The notes below the pieces were generated by a model that searched no databases, was not told the DNA's origin, and was given only the letters and a program-made list of their open reading frames with translations. Positions 1-19,220 of a DNA stretch of 64,000 bases are shown one piece after another (the first letter of the stretch is position 1; each line of letters starts with the position of its first letter). The DNA is from Nematostella vectensis (Eukaryota > Cnidaria > Anthozoa > Actiniaria > Edwardsiidae). The DNA is taken from NCBI RefSeq assembly GCF_932526225.1, contig NC_064044.1:7986801-8050800 (forward strand), read 5' to 3'. The position numbers were made by a program, and so were the translations under genes.

Positions 1-131
1 GCTCCAAAAATATAAACGGTCCAGCAACATAAAAAAGAATGTACTCGCAGTTAAAATCCTACAATGTATTGTTTTTAACGTCTCACATCTAGAGGGTGGA
101 AACAAATTGTAATACTACTATATATAACACA

Positions 132-496
132 GTAGCGGATCTAGAGGGAGGGTTTAGGGGGTACCCCCCCCCCTTGGGCTGCCAGAAAGCACTATGTAAC
201 AAAAAAATACCAAACTGAGCCAAACTGTACAGGACCCGAAATGATCCCAGGACCCGAAACGATCCACAAAAGTTCCCCAACTGATCCCGGGACCCGAAAC
301 GATCCCCAGGAGTCCCCGAAATGAACCCCAAGGAATTGCAAGGGTTGATTTCGGGGACTCCTCGGTATCGTTTCGGGTCCGAGGATCAGTTGGGGTACTT
401 TTGGGGATCATTTCGGGTCCTGGGATCGTTTCGGGTCCTGGGATCATTTCGGGTCCTGTACAAAACCCCCCTTTAGCGGAAAGCTAGATCCGCCTT
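132..496. repeat. Short inverted-repeat (MITE-like) element with poly-C core
   Basis: The ends are inverted copies: GCGGATCTAG near 135-144 and CTAGATCCGC near 484-493, each followed inward by a G/C homopolymer stretch. Between them a short motif of the type GACCCGAAACGATCCC recurs in both orientations (about 230-315 and 355-455), so most of the interior is itself palindromic. There is no coding capacity. Related poly-G/C elements with the same CTAGATCCGC end recur at 8706-8836 and, less clearly, near 30.2 kb. Non-autonomous DNA-transposon origin is inferred. Confidence 0.6.
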
Positions 497-1506
497 GTAA
501 TATGTGGTCAGAATTCGGTCTTAGGAAGTCTCAGTCCGGACGTTCTCTAAAATGGTTCTAATAAAAGAGTTTTAAGGCGACTTACTACAGTACCAGAAGT
601 TCGATACCTCTCCACTTTGCGCTTTTGCTACACGGGCGCATTGCACTTTTTTCTAAATATAAATGCACTACATTACCAAGGAAGAATGAAAGTTCATATA
701 TTCTGCAATTTTTTTTAAGGTAGGGCGTGGTCTCTCCAAGATATGTCACCCTACCTAATCTAATACCAATAATGCTACTTCCAGATCGCAAGTTTCAATA
801 AAATAAACCCATGGAGATTGAAGATACTATTGTTTTCCAATTGCGGGGTGATTTTGAACAATTTTCACATGATCGTTTTTGAGAAAATTAACGATGTTGA
901 TTTTTGAGGTTTAATGTATACAATGTTAACCCGTATTATTTAGACCACCACAACTTCGACCAGGGAGGTAAATTGGACAACCAAACCTGTCTAGTATTTT
1001 GCTTAATACCTATATTCTAAGAATTGATGCCAAAACCGATTGAGAGTTTTTTTTAGATCGCGAGATTTCTTTCTTAGAACGTTGATGATGCCTCGCCATC
1101 TTAGAGAGCTACCACTTCATTCGGCGCTGCAAGAATAAAAATGCGTCCCATATCCAATCCCCACGTACAATATTTTTCTAAATCATTGACCGAATACTTT
1201 GATGATTAATTAGCATGCTGTGTAAATTGAGCGGTCATTGAAAACCTCCTTCATATCTTTTTATTGACCCTAAACGACGCATAATTCCAGCTCTTTCCCC
1301 TCGGACCTCTATGTTTTGGTCGTTTTCTATAGCTATTGTCTTGAGTGCGAAATGGAATGTGATTACACTTCGCTTGGTTGGTTTCCGAATCTTTTCCGAC
1401 AAATGCAAATTAACAAGGTATGCTTATCGATCAAATGTCACACGTATTCGTAACGCCGGGATGCGTATACGGGCAAGAACAGACTTGAGTGTTTGACTGA
1501 TCAAAT
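497..1506. other. Intergenic, nothing recognised
   Basis: AT-rich sequence with only short chance open frames, no splice-compatible coding exon, no RNA gene and no internal repeat that I can see. Confidence 0.5.
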
Positions 1507-2272
1507 TTGATCTAGTTTTTTTCTGTACCTTAGCCGGTTTATCCGAGTAAAGGATCTGCCATTGTAGCACGACTGAACACCTTGGGGTACAAAAGAGAAT
1601 AGCATTCTTTTACTATTTAAACATACAAGCAAATTCGATCTAGTTTTTTTTCTGAACCTTAGCCGGTTAATCCGGGCAAAGGATCTGTAACATGACTGAA
1701 CGCCTTGGGGTACAGAAGAAAATACCCTTCTTTTACGATTTAAAAATAAAAAAGCAAATCGATTTAGTTTTTTTTCTGTACCTTAGCCGGTTTATCCGGG
1801 CAAAGGATCTGTCATTGTAACATGACTGAACGCCATGGGGTACAAAAGAGAATAGCATTTTTTTTTTTTTTCATTTAAACATAAAATAGCATATTTGATC
1901 TATTTTTTATTTCTGCACCTTAGCCGGTTTATCCGGGCAAAGGATCTGTCATTGAAACATGACTGAACGCCTTGGGGTACAACAGAGAATAGCATTTTTT
2001 TACGATTTAAACATAAAAAAGCAAATTCGATCTAGTTTTTTTTTTTTTTTTTGTACCTTAGCCGGTTTATACGGGCAAAAGATCTGTCATTGTAACATGA
2101 CTGAACGCCTTGGGGTACAGAAGAAAATAGCATTCTTTTACGATTTAAACATAAAAAAGCAAATTCGATCTCGTTTTTTTTTTCTGTACCTTAGCCGATT
2201 TATCTGGGCAAAGGATCTGTCATTGTAACATGACTGAATGCCTTGGGGTACAGAAAAAAATGATATTCTTTT
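1507..2272. repeat. Tandem repeat, about six units of 125-137 bp
   Basis: The phrase ACCTTAGCCGG recurs at about 1528, 1656, 1780, 1917, 2054 and 2188. Each copy is followed by the same block (TTATCCGGGCAAAGGATCTG, then a TGACTGAACGCC stretch) and by a variable T-run. Most length variation lies in the T-run. Open frames here are read-throughs of the repeat and not genes. Confidence 0.85.
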
Positions 2273-4816
2273 GATCCTGTGCCCTGGACGAAAAGGATTC
2301 TTGTGAGACATCCGAACCCTTCCAGCTGAACAGCCTTTGTATATTTTTACTTCGTATCGTGCTTGAAATGATAATGATAACACCCTCACTTAGGATTTAA
2401 GTTTAAATCGGAATAACTGTGACATCTACATGCCTTTGGGAGGTCTTCTGGCCGGTTCGTCGGCCGCCCCCCATATTTGAATAAGTTGATCAAATTTGTT
2501 ATAATATTGTCATGATAGTAAAAGAGACTTGATAGTAAACAGGTTAAGGTCAGGATAGTAAGAGAAACTCCGCAAAATACATTGTGTGCTTAAAAGAAAC
2601 GAATTATCATAAAGTTCACTTCGCATAAAAAGGGATTTCCATAAGGACGTACAGAAGTCATTTCTATACTCGTTTAACGGAATGTAGAACGCAGAAAGAA
2701 CTACGGAGATCTCTATTCCAATAAAAAAGTTCAAACACAGAAGTGCGCCGTTCTCCCGTTTTGATCAGCGAATTCCACAAACCCTAATAATGAAGGGTTT
2801 TTAATACAAACTGAGAAAAAGATATCGAAAAAGCGGCACGAATATAAGCCCAGCACTAATGCGTGGGTTTTGCCTTTCGTTTAGTTTACGCTTGGACCCC
2901 CCAAAAATAATTCTTAACCAGAAATCTATCGGAGCAAAACCTGGATTGTACCCTACGTACTAACGGAATATTCACGATAAAATTCCGCATTCCCCTTACT
3001 TTGATTGTTTGGTTGGACGACTAAACACACTGACAAAAGTCATATACGTTGACAGATAAACCACACGTTTCCTCACCCCACACTTAGAGATTACGATAGC
3101 CTATGTGTTGGGCAGGAATGTTTTCATTACTAGAAACCAGGGTGCCCCCCGCCGAGATGGTACGCGAGACGGACAGTGCTGAATAACGTATGCGCATGCG
3201 CGTGCTCTGGCGAAAACAAGCACAATCGTAGTGTTGGATCGTTCGAGTAAAGGTACAAAAAGGCTGACTTCAGTCGCTGATTTAACTAACTGTACAGCAT
3301 TAAAACCATACTGTACAAAAGATTACAGATTTGTTTGATAATGAGGGAGTAATAAAGAAAATTATAGCCTTAGGTTTGGTGTAGTTTTCTTAGCATTCGC
3401 CAAAATGTGACAGTTCGCCGGTAAAACGCCGCCATTTCAAAACAAAAAGCTGGTTTAACCGCGCGGAACTGGAACTAGTCTTGCGTTTTTCAGCACTGGC
3501 CGCGAGACGTACAATCTCTGCAGGATCCAGTGTACGTTGCTAAAGCGCTAAGAAGCTGGGGCTCGTTATGCTTTTGTGACTCTTGAGCCGAACTTTGTAG
3601 TTTACCAAACGAACGTAGAGTAACTCTCGAAGCTTATATGGTTGTTTTTATAGCATTCTCACGAAAGCGAAAGAATACAACTCCATTATGTCATTGTATG
3701 GTTTCGATGTTTTGTTTATTACAGTTTCGTTTGCATTGTTTAAACCACAAGACACACAAAGTACGATTTTCAAGCAGTTTCGATCAGGATTTTGCTACGC
3801 CATTCTGGATTGGAATGTTTAGTTATTAAGTTCACTGTTCACTGCCAACAGAATAGCAGGAACTTCTTTAATAGGGATCACATGACCTTTCTGGGTAACC
3901 AATTCAAACCAACACAATCACGGAAATTACTGCGCCCGTCACACCAGAGAACGACGTAAAAATAAAATCTTTAAATGAAACTAAACCCATTCTAAAAAAA
4001 ATCTGGCCTTTTTTCTCAAGCGCTAAAAAAGTTGATTTTTCTTGCAGTTATTTTACCGATAAAAGCTTCAGCGCGAGCAAGTTCCCTATTGCATACGTTT
4101 TAAAGTCAATCTTTTGAACTTATCACACGTACGTTGGTTGAATTGAAGTAAAAAAGAATTCAGACCTAAGCTCGCTATATAGATTCACGTGTAAATGACG
4201 TGCATATGTTCAACGTACAGTGTTATAAGGTATAGTCGTCAGAGAAAACCCAAAGGCTCGTGAGAAATTTTTTGCAGATTTACTATATGAAAACTACGTT
4301 TAAGGGCCTGCGTTCCTTTTTTATCGCTTCGATTGCTATGGCGATCAGGCGATTGGAGTTTTTTAATTACTCCGATAATTGAATTAAAGGCAATCGTTTC
4401 CTTTTCAGGAATTCTCGATGTTTTAACACAACGGGTTAGAGTGCCATTAAATTTCACCCTGCTGGTATTTAAGAGGATAGATCACATTATTTTTTTTAAC
4501 CTGTGAAGGACTTTCTCATTTTTTTTTTAGCTAAGGAAAACGATACCATCAAATCCTTGCTCTAAGGGTTTAGTTGTCTTTCGTCTTTACATTTGTCGCC
4601 ACACGAAAAAAAATTCTATCTTAGCCTTGTTCCACTGTGATGGATATCAGTCGTATAACTATTCCTAATGACTATGCTGAACCAGACTAGATGCGCAATG
4701 GCCGATGATGGAATAGCTCCTTTAAAGGCCAAATGATTTGGAATTTTCACCATTTACTTTTTCAAATGGTCTCAAAGATCCCATCATGTCCACTCGTCGA
4801 GTTTCACCTCCCAAGC
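2273..4816. other. Intergenic, nothing recognised
   Basis: Unique-looking AT-rich sequence downstream of the GPCR gene (which is on the minus strand). I see no coding exon, RNA gene or clear transposon. Short open frames lack domains and splice context. Confidence 0.45.
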
Positions 4817-5842
4817 TTAGAGATTGTGCGTACTTTGTTGCTGGGTTCTTAATCTCGCGTCAGTAGCCATGCTAAAAGATTCGACTTGTACAATCTGTCG
4901 CCTTGCTTTCAAACAATTGCACGTGTAAAGTTTTGCAAAGCCTCGTCGATAGCTGGAGCTTTGAAACGCGTACAACACTGGATTAAGACATGAGTTTGAG
5001 AAAATTAGAGAAGTAAGAACGAAGTACGTATAATTAAAGAGGGGAGAGGAATTCTTGTCTTGGCTGTTTAGGAATTTCTTGGCGGTCAAGTAAATCATAA
5101 AAATGGCAAACGGCGCAAAACAGATAAAGTAGACGCCCGTAACTGATGCTAAGAGTTTTGCCAGCTTTTTCTTTTCCTCTCGCCCTTGAATCGTTTCAAC
5201 AGTCTCAGAGCAGATGGAGTTAGTTATGAGTAGGCCCTTTAAAATGGACAAATAGCAAGCAGTGATTATCAATCCAGGAATACAGATATTAATGCCAAGA
5301 TAGAAAGCAAGATAAGTAGCTATTTCTTTTCCAGTATTCAGGTCGAAGGCAGATATGCATACGTTTAGTTGTGGATCAAATTTAACGTCGATGAAAATTG
5401 GGATATTTAGTAAAATACTAACAAACCATATGACCAGTACGACCTTCCATACTTGTTCTCTCCCAAGTCTGAATCGGTGACTTAAAGGTTTCACCATGGC
5501 ATGGTAACGCTCAACAGCCACGACGGTAAGTAAGGCAACAGAAACACACACAAAAACTCCTACTATACCGTTCTCAAGCAAAACCCTACAGATCCATTCG
5601 TTGGTCAAATTGCTCCAGCCATTATAACCAAAGTGGAGTGATCCAAATACGAATTTATACAGGTAGGGGTTGGTAGACAGTGTTATAATGTCAGCCAGTG
5701 CGAGGTTTGCTAAGAGGTAGTTTGTTGTTGTGTGCATTGAACGCGTCGACCAAACAACCCTGATGACGGATACGTTACCAATTATTCCGACGATGGATAC
5801 AAAGAACTGGAGAGCGATAAGTACTACCAAGAATAAGTCCAT
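4817..5842 (-). CDS. Intronless rhodopsin-family (class A) GPCR
   Basis: This is a seven-transmembrane G-protein-coupled receptor of 341 residues in a single exon. The start is the ATG at 5842 in a strong context (AAGATGG). The frame extends upstream only to a TTG, with an in-frame TAA just before it. Class A landmarks appear in order: TM1 GN (N23), TM2 LALAD (D51), TM3 cysteine C85 paired with C162 of loop 2, ERY at 111-113 in place of the usual DRY, TM6 CFAPF at 241-245 (the usual CWxP tryptophan is Phe), and TM7 NPVLY at 287-291. A Cys-containing tail with basic residues follows. The N-terminus is unusually short, with TM1 starting within a few residues of the start. An additional 5' exon is therefore possible, although none is needed. 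A peptide- or amine-type ligand is plausible for this class, but the ligand cannot be told from sequence. The gene stands alone, with no operon-like neighbours. Confidence 0.9.
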   Translation of the reverse strand: MDLFLVVLIALQFFVSIVGIIGNVSVIRVVWSTRSMHTTTNYLLANLALADIITLSTNPYLYKFVFGSLHFGYNGWSNLTNEWICRVLLENGIVGVFVCVSVALLTVVAVERYHAMVKPLSHRFRLGREQVWKVVLVIWFVSILLNIPIFIDVKFDPQLNVCISAFDLNTGKEIATYLAFYLGINICIPGLIITACYLSILKGLLITNSICSETVETIQGREEKKKLAKLLASVTGVYFICFAPFAIFMIYLTAKKFLNSQDKNSSPLFNYTYFVLTSLIFSNSCLNPVLYAFQSSSYRRGFAKLYTCNCLKARRQIVQVESFSMATDARLRTQQQSTHNL

Positions 5843-7254
5843 CTTCAACTTGAGATCCAAACACTTGAAAAAGAGTGAGAAGTTCAAAACTTAGCACAAA
5901 GCAACGATTCCACAACAAATTGCCTTCTTCCCCTGAAAAATCAAAATCTTTTTCAAAGTCTACCCTGCAAATGTGTTCACCGGATTTGTTTGTTTCGATT
6001 GCCAAAAAGAAACAGTTTTGAGCTTACAAGTTCTCGGCTCAAATACACTCAGTTCCTGGGCCCTAAGAATTCGTAGGAAAAAAGCTTAAAAGAGTTATTC
6101 AGATACTTCCCTCATCTTCAACTTCTTATTTTCTGCCGGCCAAATGACAAAGCTTAAAGGTACTTAGGTTCTTCGCTGACTAATGGAATTTATAGTTTTG
6201 TGTCATTGCTATTGTTGACCAAAAGACGATACCAACACCCTCATCTTTTTCAAAGAATGTCTAGAAAGAAATATTACTGTCCTATCTTAAAAATCATAAC
6301 AGTTAAATGGAAGTTATACATGGTAACTAGGTTACGGTGTTTTTAATTGCATGGCAAAGCACACGTAAACAGGTGTCTTTGGTTGATTTCGTACTGCTCG
6401 AAAGAGAAAGAAAATGCACATTAAACCGGATTGCATTTATGAGCATACTATGTGAAAATCGCGCCACAGCATACAGCGATGCTGTTGTTTTCTTTTAATT
6501 AATATAACACGCTTAAAGGGATAAATAATAGGCGGTGTTTGCCACACAGGCCTTGACTGACACTTTGAAGGTTCAGTACCGGATACAGGTGGTGGTTTGA
6601 ATCAAAGTCCTTGGATTGAATTTTGTCTTTGTGTTCCACCTTCTAAACTCACGTGTAACGTGTAAAATACCGAGAAATTCTTGTTTCTGAAGCCTTTTCA
6701 AAATGGCCGCCACTACTTAGTTTCATATTGAAAAATCGTCAGAATTTTAGATTTGTGTTTTTCGGGCGCGTGTACTTGAGTATACCGAAACAAACATAGC
6801 TAGAGATTCTGTTCTGTCGCTTTTACATTTTCTATAACTCGAGACTATTTTTCTTGTGCACTTGTTAAATCAGATGCCATGATTGAATATTGTCTCGCTA
6901 AAAAAACAACAACAATAAAAATAGGTTTAGTATACATTTATTTTATTGTATTATTTGATTTAATTTTAATGAATATCTGATTATATGACTATAATAAATA
7001 CTAATTGTGCCTGGTTTAGGCCAGCCACCGGTATCATTTCTATGACAAAAGCGAAGGCAAGCTTTCTCGTTGCAGGGACCCCGATTTGTATTGATCTCTA
7101 CCGCGGATTGATTTAGGCGAAGTATCAGACTCGTACCAGTCGTTATTTGCTGTTGCGCGGACATCCACAGGATTCCTTAAGCCTAGAAGGAGGCTCGTTA
7201 GTAATTTTTTATAGCATTTTTTCATTTTACTCATTATAATTGCGTCTAGTAGTC
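5843..7254. other. Intergenic region upstream of the GPCR
   Basis: This holds the presumed promoter and 5' UTR of the minus-strand GPCR. I see no confident TATA box, coding exon or repeat array. The region is AT-rich. Confidence 0.4.
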
Positions 7255-7760
7255 TCAAATCTCGTCCGATTTCATTCATGTTTTCAGATGACAATATTTA
7301 AATCCGTATTTGATGGGCTACTGCTTAATTTTATTTGTTGGAAACCGATTGGGTTATTTAGCATATGAACAGACCAGTATTTTATGAACTTTCCAATATT
7401 TTTCCCAAAATAACCGATGCTTTATCTTTAAATTTGCAGAGAGACATGACTTTTACTAAGGCACAATGGGGATCATGCTCCACTAAAACGAGGAAGCACG
7501 AAATTGCTTATTTGTCGATTTTTAAGCGAAGACATTGGATTTTCAAGAGGATTCGAAATCTAAATAATTGTACGAATTCGCTCTTTGGTCATGTCTAATA
7601 TGTAGTTCCAGATAATATCCATACCCCCCCCCCCCCCCCCCCCCCCATTGACGGGGGCGGAGGTATGACCCGCCACCCCTCTGGAGTTTCCAACCCCCTG
7701 GAAAAAATAAATACAGTAACTGTTGAGGGAATTTCCCGGAATTTCCAATCCGCTCAATAA

Positions 7761-7792
<32 letters not shown>

Positions 7793-8213
7793 TATGGATA
7801 TTTTCTGGAACTACACAATCGATTTCGATTGTCCTTTACGTACATATGAAGACAACCACAAAGCTTTCATGGGCTGAAGACAACAGGTGTATCTGCTTCC
7901 TATATAACAAATTGAAGGATAACGCAATGTGTCCGAAGCTAAGGTAGAAAATGGAGTATGCGGACAAAACAAATTACATGGTCATCAGTTTAGACTTGCC
8001 ACTATCATCCCCATCATGCCTAATTTCTCTCCGCAAATTTAAAGAAAAAGCATCGCTTATGGTTTTGAAATATAATTCTAGGAAAGTTCATAAAATACTG
8101 GTCGGTTCATATGTGAAATAACCTTAAATCGTTTACCGATAAATAAAAAGAAACAGTAGCACATACGGATGATTAAATATCAGCCTCCGAAAACATGAAT
8201 GAAATCGGACGAG
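7255..8213. mobile_element. Foldback element with long diverged inverted arms and a poly-C/poly-G centre
   Basis: The left arm (about 7255-7610) and right arm (about 7800-8213) are imperfect reverse complements over several hundred bases. ATCTCGTCCGATTTCATTC near 7258 pairs with GAATGAAATCGGACGAGAT near 8197. The stretch around TTTATGAACTTTCC near 7380 pairs with GGAAAGTTCATAAA near 8080. AGTTCCAGATAATATCCATA (7605) pairs with the copy ending TCTGGAACTACA at about 7812. A poly-C run at 7624 and a poly-G run at 7764 flank the centre. Arm divergence suggests an old insertion. There is no transposase frame. Confidence 0.7.
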
Positions 8214-8413
8214 ATCGCTCGCGTCTGCCCGCTCATTATCCATGGATGAAGTCACAGGGTCTCAATTAACGCAAAGAATCATAAAACGACGCCTTCAAAA
8301 CCCTTAAAATATCAAAACGTATGAAAGTTTGTTTTACTGACCATTGCCACTGCCACTAGACTTTTTGCCAATATACCTTATAAACCTTATATAGCTTATA
8401 TACCTTATATAGC

Positions 8414-8675
8414 ATGGTGATGATGGTGATGGTGATGATGGTGATGATGGTGATGATGGTGATGATGGTGATGATGGTGATGGTGATAATGGTGATGATG
8501 GTGATGATGGTGATGTTGATGATAATGTTTGCGATGGTGATGGTGATGATGGTGATGATGGTGATAATGTTTGCGATGGTGATGGTGATGATGGTGATGG
8601 TGGTGATGATGGTGATGATGATGATGGTGATTATGATGATGATGATGGTGATGATGGTGATAATGTTTGCGATGG
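8414..8675. repeat. GAT/GGT microsatellite
   Basis: Runs of GATGATGGT and GATGGT are interrupted three times by a GATAATGTTTGC block. The sequence translates as Met-Val repeats on the plus strand and is not considered coding. Confidence 0.9.
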
Positions 8676-8705
8676 TGTTGATCAGTGGGTGTCGTGTACC
8701 GGCAG

Positions 8706-8836
8706 TAGCTGATCTAGGGGGAGAGTTTAGGGGTTTTTAAAAACCCCCCTTTTGTTTTGTAACAAAAACTAATTACTCCCTCCCCCTTTGTCACTGAGCC
8801 AAACCCCCCTTTTGCGAAAGGCTAGATCCGCTCCTG
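8706..8836. repeat. Short inverted-repeat element with poly-C/G
   Basis: Begins AGCTGATCTAGGGGGAG and ends GGCTAGATCCGC, with GGGG/CCCC tracts inside. It belongs to the same family as the element at 132-496. Confidence 0.55.
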
Positions 8837-9132
8837 ACCAGGCTCCCTGCTCTTCCCTAAGAACACGACATAACGGAAAAACCTGGATAACGCGCAATTC
8901 CAGATAGAGAGAGAAGACACAATTTCTTACAATGGCTATAGGTTCCTTGTATTACGGACTGATTTTCAAAACACAAATAACGTGTGGCCGTAGTGCGCAT
9001 AACCAGATTTTGGCTTTTTAAGATAATTTTTCCTTAATCATCATAAGTTACTAAGTACTCAGAGAAATTCTCCACCTTATTCGATGTGAAATGGGCTTAT
9101 TTGGAGCGTCACGTCATGTTTTTCCGTCATGT

Positions 9133-16543
<7,411 letters not shown>

Positions 16544-16595
16544 CTTCCTTACTAAACAGAATGATGAACTGAATCTAAGAGATAAGAAATACGAG

Positions 16596-16603
16596 TATTT
16601 ATA
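16596..16603 (-). promoter_or_regulatory. TATA box of the PAN-EGF-SRCR gene
   Basis: On the minus strand TATAAATA lies about 53 bp upstream of the ATG at 16543, so initiation about 30 bp downstream would give a short 5' UTR. It is the only good TATA match near this start. Function is inferred from position. Confidence 0.45.
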
Positions 16604-17816
16604 CAGAATCTTAGATGTTCCTGTTTTGAAATAAGATACTTAAAAGCAGTAATAGAAGTTCGGTTTTAATTCTTATCACAAAGAACCGCCCAAAGCAGGT
16701 CCTGATAAATAAAATTTGCACTTAAACGGTATTTCAAGTACCTTAGAAGACATTTTCCATTTTGCTACCTGATACAGTAATGCAGGTATAAAATGCAAGT
16801 ATTTTAAGATTCTTATTAGCGTCGGCCGTAGTGCTCATAAAATATTTAAATTTGGTTTGTAAATAATTTTGTTGCTCAGAGGTCCATTTTAAATATACAC
16901 AAGTGCATAAGGCTATAATAGCATTTTCTTTATTTAAAATAAACAATATTAACTTTACCCCAAATTATTCGTTTTTGTATACAAGGATATTATTATAATT
17001 ATTCTTATCAGATCTATGAATCGCTATGGCCATTTTATAGCTATCTATCTTTGTAACAAGACTGCTCTACAAATAAAGTAAGAAGTTAAGAAAACATTCA
17101 AAAGCCCATTGGGCTCCTTCAAAAAGACCGATTGTATTATCAATGTGAGATGTTGCAGAAAAAGTTAGCATTCGTTTGGTTTATTTCCTGTTCACAAAAC
17201 TCGTCAAATCTTATAATGGATAATGGCTTTGGATAAGGGATCTAATTAGGAAACCTAATACCCTCTTAAACGAACCTACACTGTCCTATTGCTGTCCAAG
17301 AAACGTTCTAGCTACGTTGTTATGACTATCGCTAATTAAATTTATTATCGTCTAATGTGTTTGCGCATATGACGATGAAAAGTGGATATTATTTCAAAAG
17401 TGTTTTTGCACTTGAAAGCGATGAGTATTTACTTTGCATTTTCTTTCTCCAAACAGCATTTTTTCTTATTATGGGCTCTTCTTTTATCTCGTTCATCGAA
17501 CCTCAATTTTTTTCCAGCTATTATGAGTTTTCTAATTAGGAAAACCACCCATTATCCCGTTCGGGCTCTCTCTGTCGGCATATTGTTGGGATAACATGCA
17601 TATTGTTGGGATGACATGTGAATGAATTTTGGTTCTCGATGGACGAGTCGAAAAAAGGGCCCATATAAGAAAAAAAAAAAATGTTTTGGACAAAACAAAA
17701 TTTGCATGAACATAATGCAAGAATATGCGATATGTTTTCTTTAATAAAACAATAAGAATGAAAACAAGCGAGTACCTGTTAATAACACAGGTAGCCCAGG
17801 CTCACGGCGAGTGTAG
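16604..17816. other. Intergenic, nothing recognised
   Basis: AT-rich spacer. Short hydrophobic open frames here have no domain, splice or start context that would support a gene. Confidence 0.4.
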
Positions 17817-18016
17817 GTTTATTACAGAGTTTGTATGAGCGAACAGAGTTTGTATGAGCGTACAGAGTTTGTATGAGCGTACAGAGTTTGTATGAGCGTA
17901 CAGAGTTTGTATGAGCGTACAGAGTTTGTATGAGCGTACAGAGTTTGTATGAGCGTACAGAGTTTGTATGAGCGTACAGAGTTTGTATGAGCGTACAGAG
18001 TTTGTATGAGCGAACA
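17817..18016. repeat. 19 bp minisatellite, about 10 units
   Basis: Nearly perfect copies of ACAGAGTTTGTATGAGCGT. The first and last units have GCGAACA in place of GCGTACA. Homogeneity suggests recent expansion. Confidence 0.95.
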
Positions 18017-18599
18017 AATCTCGTTGAAATAAATATGCTGATTTGAAAATAAAACAGTAGCTTGACGTTGCTGCTACTCAAAACCGCAATTATTTGCCAT
18101 TCTAAGCTGTTTTAGCTGCTGCGAATTTTTCCCGTCGCCTTCAGCCCAGGTTTACCAACGTCTCAGTTAGTCTCTAGTCAATCTCAGTAACTAGCTCGAA
18201 TATTTTCACGATTGATCACCTGTAATTGTCTTATATCCAAGAATAAAGGTCACAATAAACTCTCATTGCTTTGTGATGTGTATTTATTCAGAATACGCGA
18301 TATTTCTATGACGTCTGAGCAGTTGAGGGATTTCGCCAATGAATTTTTAGGAAGAGAATTACACTAATGATCAATAGCAATAATAAGGTTGTTAGAATGA
18401 GCACAATTTTATTCTGCATTGAATTGTGCCCGCGCTGTGTTACTGTTTGTCGTCGCTTTCTTCAACGTGCAAGCCATACGAAGGGATGATAACAGCCACA
18501 ATGGAGTATTCGTAAAATTGGAAGGTTAGAAAGCTAGAACCTTTCAAAATGGTTTATTTATAACTTGGGTTACTTTTCCTATTTGTTTTCCCTTCCCCC
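18017..18599. other. Intergenic, nothing recognised
   Basis: No coding exon, RNA gene or repeat that I can identify. Confidence 0.4.
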
Positions 18600-19220
18600 G
18601 GTCTCTTCTTCTCTCTCTTTTTTTTATTCTTATTTTTCCTTCTTTTGAAACTTTTATTTTCATCGTCTACTACAACTTTTTCTTCTTCTTTTTTACTGTC
18701 CTTTCTATTTTCCCTTTATTACCTTCTTTTTCCTTCATTTTCATACTTTTTCTCTTTTTCTCACATTTTGTTTTTTACCTTCTCCTCCGTTTTCTCATTT
18801 TTTTCTTTTGTTGTTCTTTATTTTATTCCTTTCTTTATTTTTACATATTTTCTAGTCTTTTTCTTTTTCTTATCCTTCTTCATTTCCTTCTTCTACTTCA
18901 TACTCTTCTTCTTTTTCCTCTTCTTCTTCTGTTTCTTCTTCTTCCTCTTCTTCGTTTTCTTCTTCTCCTCCTTCTTTTTCCTCTTCTTCTATTTTTTCTT
19001 CTTCGTCTTTTTCTTTTTCTGTTTCTTCTATTTTCTCTTCTTCATTTTCAGCTTCTAGTGTTTTTTCTCCTACTTCTGCTTCTTCTTCTTTCTTCTTCTT
19101 CATTTTCTTCTTCTTCTTGTTCTTGTTCTTCTTGTTCTTCTTGTTCTTCTTGTTCTTCTTCTTCTTCTTCTTCTTCTTTTTCTTCTTCTGTTTCTTCTTT
19201 TTCCTCTTTTTCTCCTCGCG
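18600..19220. repeat. Polypyrimidine (CTT/TTC-rich) tract
   Basis: About 600 bp of almost pure pyrimidine on the plus strand, grading into (TTC)n and CTTGTTCTT repeats near 19080-19195. The frames encode Phe/Ser-rich (plus) or Lys/Glu-rich (minus) peptides and are treated as low-complexity artefacts. Confidence 0.9.

Noticed and set aside
5843..5887. N-terminal extension of the GPCR from 5887
   Set aside because: The codon there is TTG, not ATG; the first ATG in frame is at 5842 and an in-frame TAA precedes the TTG.
8414..8740. Met/Val-rich frame
   Set aside because: GAT/GGT microsatellite.
17779..18081. Repeating SVRSYKLCTLIQTLYAHTN peptide on the minus strand
   Set aside because: Read-through of a 19 bp minisatellite.
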